Part shown: piece after piece, positions 5,062 through 7,569 of the stretch
How the letters are laid out: each line of letters begins with the position of its first letter
Position numbering within the stretch: position 1 is the first letter of the stretch
NCBI GenBank assembly: GCA_900556255.1
Contig: USNZ01000052.1
Coordinates: 1 to 7,569 of the forward strand
Direction of reading: 5' to 3'
Source of the DNA: an uncultured Oscillospiraceae bacterium
GTDB lineage: Bacteria > Bacillota > Clostridia > Oscillospirales > Ruminococcaceae
Length of the DNA stretch: 7,569 nucleotides
The notes under the pieces: model-generated
Seen by the model: only the letters and a program-made list of their open reading frames with translations
What the model was told of the DNA's origin: nothing
Database searches by the model: none
Translations under genes and position numbers: made by a program

Positions 5062-5925
5062 ATGGAACTTATTTTGGATGCCCTGCTGGATGCACTGATC
5101 GACGGCGTAAAAATGCTGCCGTTTTTGTATCTGGCCTATCTTTTGATCGAATGGTTGGAGCGCCACCACGGCGAGCGCATTGAAAATGCGCTGGCAGGGG
5201 GCGGGCAGTGGGGCTTTTTCCCCGGTGCTTTGCTGGGCTGTGTGCCGCAATGCGGTTTCAGCGCTGTCGCGTCCAACCTGTATGCCAGCCGTGTCATCAC
5301 CCCCGGCACCCTGCTGGCGGTGTTTATCGCCACCAGCGACGAGGCGATCCCCCTTTTGGCGGCTGAGCCTTCGCAGTGGAGCAGCCTTGTGCTGCTGATC
5401 GTCTGCAAGGTGATTTTTGCCATTGCGGGCGGGGCGCTGCTGGACATGCCCCTGCGCCGCATTTTGCCGCACTCGCTGTACGGCGGCTACGCCGGCAGCG
5501 CAGATGACGTCGACTGCCACGAGGAGCATGAGGAGCACAGCGGCATTTTTCTGGCGGCACTGCGCCACACGCTGGAAATCTTCGTCTTTATTTTGGTTTT
5601 CAGTTTCCTGATCGGCCTGGTATTTGAGTCCGTAGGCGAGGACGTCCTGGTTTCCGCCCTTGGCAGCATGGGGATTTTCCAGCCTATGCTCACCGCGCTG
5701 GTCGGGCTTATCCCCAACTGCGCCGCCAGCGTACTGTTGGCCCAGCTCTATGTGCAGGGGGCCATCGGCTTCGGCAGCCTGTTTGCCGGGCTTACCGCCG
5801 GTGCCGGTGTGGGCTTAGCCGTGTTGTGGCGGGTAAACCCCAGCTGGAAACAGAATGTATTTATCACCGGGCTTTTATGGGCAGTCGGTGCGGCAGCGGG
5901 TATGCTGCTGCAGCTCGTCCTGTAA
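5062..5925 (+). CDS. Heavy-metal/manganese exporter-like membrane protein, ArsP_2 type
   Basis: The 287-residue polytopic protein belongs, by its look, to the family named putative manganese transporter or arsenic efflux protein (ArsP_2, 10-TM heavy-metal exporter). The hallmark is the run from GALLGCVPQCGFSA (residues 55-68) through NLYASRVITPGTL (72-84) to TSDEA (91-95). A second, diverged copy follows at about 211-251 (LVGLIPNCAAS, then QLYVQGAIGFGSL), which indicates two repeat units. Between them a loop at 148-159 carries DDVDCHEEHEEH, a likely metal-binding patch. Substrate and direction of transport cannot be read directly. ATG 5062 is preferred although its GAGG (5054-5057) is weak and close. 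A GTG at 5035 in the same frame would add nine residues, but it lies in a possible hairpin arm. The gene follows the P1B-like pseudo-ATPase by 72 bp, a context suggestive of metal handling. Confidence 0.8.
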   Translation: MELILDALLDALIDGVKMLPFLYLAYLLIEWLERHHGERIENALAGGGQWGFFPGALLGCVPQCGFSAVASNLYASRVITPGTLLAVFIATSDEAIPLLAAEPSQWSSLVLLIVCKVIFAIAGGALLDMPLRRILPHSLYGGYAGSADDVDCHEEHEEHSGIFLAALRHTLEIFVFILVFSFLIGLVFESVGEDVLVSALGSMGIFQPMLTALVGLIPNCAASVLLAQLYVQGAIGFGSLFAGLTAGAGVGLAVLWRVNPSWKQNVFITGLLWAVGAAAGMLLQLVL

Positions 5926-5939
5926 GCTACACTTTACAC

Positions 5940-5946
5940 GGAGGGA
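5940..5946 (+). promoter_or_regulatory. Ribosome binding site fixing the epimerase start at 5954
   Basis: GGAGGGA lies 7 nt before ATG 5954. The frame is open further upstream to an ATG at 5855, but that would overlap the exporter-like gene by about 70 bases and add residues foreign to the epimerase family. Confidence 0.88.
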
Positions 5947-5953
5947 ACTTTGT

Positions 5954-6835
5954 ATGCAGTATTCTGTCGAGAATGAACTCTTGCGCCTCACCGTAGACAC
6001 CCACGGCGCCGAGGCCGTCAGCGTCATCCACAAGCCCACCGGTGCCGAACTGCTGTGGCAGGCCGACCCCGCCGTCTGGGGCCGCCACGCACCGATTTTG
6101 TTCCCCTATACCGGCAAGCTGACCGGCGGCAAGATGATCGCCAAGGGCATGGAGTATGTCGGCGGCCAGCACGGCTTTGCCCGTGATGTCGAGCATACGC
6201 TGGTCAGCCAGACCGCCGACACTCTGGTGTTTGAGCTGCATGCCAACGCCGACACCCTGCCCAAGTGGCCCTACGCCTTTGTGCTGCGCAGCACCTTTGC
6301 GCTGGACGGCGAAACCGTGCACCACACCTTGACAGTGGAAAACCCCGTGGAGGAGCAGCTGCGTTTCGGCATCGGCTACCACCCCGCCTTTGCGCTGCCC
6401 TTTGACGACAAGCACAAAACCGCGGATTATGAGATCCGCTTTGACGGGCTGGAATCCCCGCTGTGCGTCAGCGCCGTGCCCAACGGTTTGCTGAACGGCC
6501 AGAGCTATTATCTGGCCCGCAACACCGAGACGATCCCCCTGACGGATGATTTGTTCGACAATGACAGCCACTGTATGGTCAACCTGCGCAGTGCTCATGT
6601 CTCTGTGGTCGAAAAAGACACGGGGCGCAGCGTCATCTGCGATGTGTCGGGTTTCCCGTACACGCTGATTTGGTCTGCCGCCAAAAAGCCACTGCACTTC
6701 ATCTGCATCGAGCCGTGGCAGAGCCTGCCGGGCGAGGAAAACGGCCCCCTGGAATGGGAGCAGCGCCCCTGCGCCGCCAGCTTAAAGCAGGGCGAAAGCT
6801 GGTCCACGACCCTTTCCACCACCTTTGTGCGGTAA
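5954..6835 (+). CDS. Aldose 1-epimerase family protein, LacX-like
   Basis: The 293-residue cytoplasmic protein has the galactose-mutarotase fold signature of the LacX subgroup. Enzymes of this superfamily interconvert the alpha and beta anomers of free or phosphorylated sugars, and the LacX branch has no settled substrate. Visible landmarks are RHAPILFPYTGKL (residues 44-56), HGFARD (73-78), GYHPAF (141-146, with His143 the likely catalytic acid) and CIEPW (251-255, with Glu253 the likely catalytic base). Both catalytic residues are present, so an active enzyme is expected. Length fits the family (about 290). It begins 28 bp after the exporter-like gene and is the last gene of the run, with a strong hairpin just after its stop. 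Its link to the membrane proteins upstream is unclear and may be only co-transcription. Confidence 0.88.
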   Translation: MQYSVENELLRLTVDTHGAEAVSVIHKPTGAELLWQADPAVWGRHAPILFPYTGKLTGGKMIAKGMEYVGGQHGFARDVEHTLVSQTADTLVFELHANADTLPKWPYAFVLRSTFALDGETVHHTLTVENPVEEQLRFGIGYHPAFALPFDDKHKTADYEIRFDGLESPLCVSAVPNGLLNGQSYYLARNTETIPLTDDLFDNDSHCMVNLRSAHVSVVEKDTGRSVICDVSGFPYTLIWSAAKKPLHFICIEPWQSLPGEENGPLEWEQRPCAASLKQGESWSTTLSTTFVR

Positions 6836-6845
6836 TAACCCATAA

Positions 6846-6893
6846 TAAGAACCCCCTGCCTCAGAGCGCTTGCTCCGGGGCAGGGGGTTCTTA
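6846..6893. terminator. Shared terminator between convergent genes
   Basis: A perfect 15-bp stem pairs 6846-6860 (TAAGAACCCCCTGCC) with 6879-6893. Inside it is a small GAGC/GCTC hairpin with a GCTT loop (6864-6875). It sits 10 bp after the epimerase stop and 14 bp past the stop of the minus-strand gene. T-rich bases end the stem on each strand, though neither side has a long T-run. It probably stops transcription in both directions. Confidence 0.85.
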
Positions 6894-6907
6894 CTTTATG
6901 GTTTGCG

Positions 6908-7569
6908 TTACAGCGGGCAGGCGGTAAAACCGTCCTTGCCCAGCACCTGAACTTTGGTGTAGCCCAGTTCCTTGAGCTTGGCGGCGACCTTCTCAAAATC
7001 AAAGGTCAGTGCCTTGACCTCGTGGGCATCGGCGGTGATGACCACATTGCCGGAGAGGATCAGCCACTCCTTCAGCAATTCGTCGGAGGGGAAGTAGTCC
7101 TTGCGGAAACCGCGGTACACGCCGCTGGTGTTTACCTCCAGCACGCAGCGGTTGCGCGCGGCGGTCATCAGGGCTGCCTTGGCGGCTGCCAGGTAGCGCG
7201 GGTCGCTCTCGTCAAAGAACTCACCGCTGCCGTTGATTTTTTTGATCAGGTCAAAATGTCCCAAAATGGTGGGCTTTTTCTCGGCAACCTTGGCCACGTT
7301 GGCAAAGTAGGCCTCGGCCACAGCCAGACCGTCGCCGTCAAAATCGTCGTCGATGCAGGCGCGCAGATCCTCCTCGCGCCAGTCGATCTCATAATACTTG
7401 CCGGTCTTGGGCCCCTTGACATAGTGCGTGCTGCCGATCCAATAGTCGTACTGGGTCGGGTCATCGTCGCTGAACAGATCCCATTCCAAGCCGCACAGAA
7501 TGTCCAGCTTGCCGGCGTAGCGCTCCTTCAGCTTAGCGACCTGCGCCTTGTACAGGGCGGTGCGGCTCT
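6908..7569 (-). CDS. hisJ: Histidinol-phosphatase, PHP family, N-terminus outside the window
   Basis: The minus-strand frame is open from the window edge to a TAA at 6910-6908, showing about 220 residues of a family that is usually about 260-270. The missing part would hold the HxH metal motif. The enzyme removes phosphate from L-histidinol phosphate, a late step of histidine biosynthesis, using a metal cluster in a PHP barrel. Visible ligand motifs are GLE (7492-7484), GSTH (His at 7426-7424), LGHFDL (about 7264-7247), LEVNTSG and TADAHE. An apparent TTG start at 7489 is the Leu of GLE, and the frame continues upstream with a helix ending KERYAGKLDIL, as expected for HisJ, so it is not the true start. 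Other PHP phosphoesterases are possible, but GLE plus GSTH spacing favours HisJ. No his genes are visible next to it. Confidence 0.85.
   Translation of the reverse strand, partial: SRTALYKAQVAKLKERYAGKLDILCGLEWDLFSDDDPTQYDYWIGSTHYVKGPKTGKYYEIDWREEDLRACIDDDFDGDGLAVAEAYFANVAKVAEKKPTILGHFDLIKKINGSGEFFDESDPRYLAAAKAALMTAARNRCVLEVNTSGVYRGFRKDYFPSDELLKEWLILSGNVVITADAHEVKALTFDFEKVAAKLKELGYTKVQVLGKDGFTACPL

Noticed and set aside
2101..5568. A 1155-codon open frame on the minus strand, as long as the real gene opposite it
   Set aside because: It overlaps two well-supported plus-strand genes, its product is a Gly/Gln/His-rich string with no recognisable domain, and it has no supporting ribosome binding site. 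GC-rich codon bias on the other strand explains the lack of stops, and the equal length is coincidence.
5855..5953. Earlier start for the epimerase at 5855
   Set aside because: It would overlap the exporter-like gene, and the added residues do not fit the family. GGAGGGA before ATG 5954 is better.
7482..7489. TTG at 7489 or ATG at 7484 as the start of the histidinol-phosphatase
   Set aside because: The frame continues to the window edge with family-like sequence, TTG encodes the Leu of the conserved GLE, and starting here would remove the HxH metal motif. The ATG at 7484 is not in the coding frame.

Overview
The window looks like chromosomal DNA of a GC-rich, low-GC-phylum-type gut Firmicute, most likely an Oscillospiraceae/Ruminococcaceae relative of Faecalibacterium, Subdoligranulum or Gemmiger. 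This rests on strong AGGAGG-type ribosome binding sites, GC-rich third codon positions with AT-rich intergenic DNA, and the look of the proteins. The taxon is an inference and no marker gene here fixes it.

Layout: (1) 1-213 is the 3' end of a gene whose product ends in a peptidoglycan-binding domain, closed by a strong terminator at 221-256. (2) 257-703 is a long non-coding stretch with a cluster of seven DnaA-box-like 9-mers (354-490), including a 23-bp inverted repeat. After it come an inverted repeat and two candidate promoters facing right. (3) 704-6835 holds four same-strand genes with gaps of 35, 72 and 28 bp and no terminator that I can see between them, so they probably form one transcription unit. 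They are an RlmB/TrmH-type rRNA 2'-O-methyltransferase, a 1155-residue membrane protein, a heavy-metal/manganese exporter-like membrane protein of the ArsP_2 type, and a LacX-like aldose 1-epimerase. (4) A 15-bp GC-rich hairpin at 6846-6893 separates this unit from a convergent gene. (5) 6908-7569, minus strand, is the C-terminal part of a PHP-family histidinol-phosphatase cut by the window edge.

The most unusual object is the 1155-residue protein (1522-4989). Its C-terminal 550 residues have the topology and several landmarks of a P1B-type (heavy-metal) P-type ATPase: eight membrane segments in a 4+2+2 order, a Pro-Cys pair in the fourth core helix, a Leu-Gly-Arg lead-in to the phosphorylation site, and GxG and GN in the nucleotide-binding domain. 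The catalytic signatures are gone: DKTGT reads AARDL, TGES is not visible, the HP motif is replaced, and the GDGxND hinge is missing. In front of this apparent pseudo-ATPase lies a roughly 600-residue Pro/Ala-rich, probably disordered cytoplasmic region with recurring short motifs. The next gene is a metal-exporter-like protein with a His/Glu/Asp-rich loop, so a shared role in metal handling or sensing is possible, but that is inference.

The other genes are housekeeping: rRNA modification, sugar mutarotation and histidine biosynthesis. No mobile element, CRISPR array, tRNA or rRNA was recognised.
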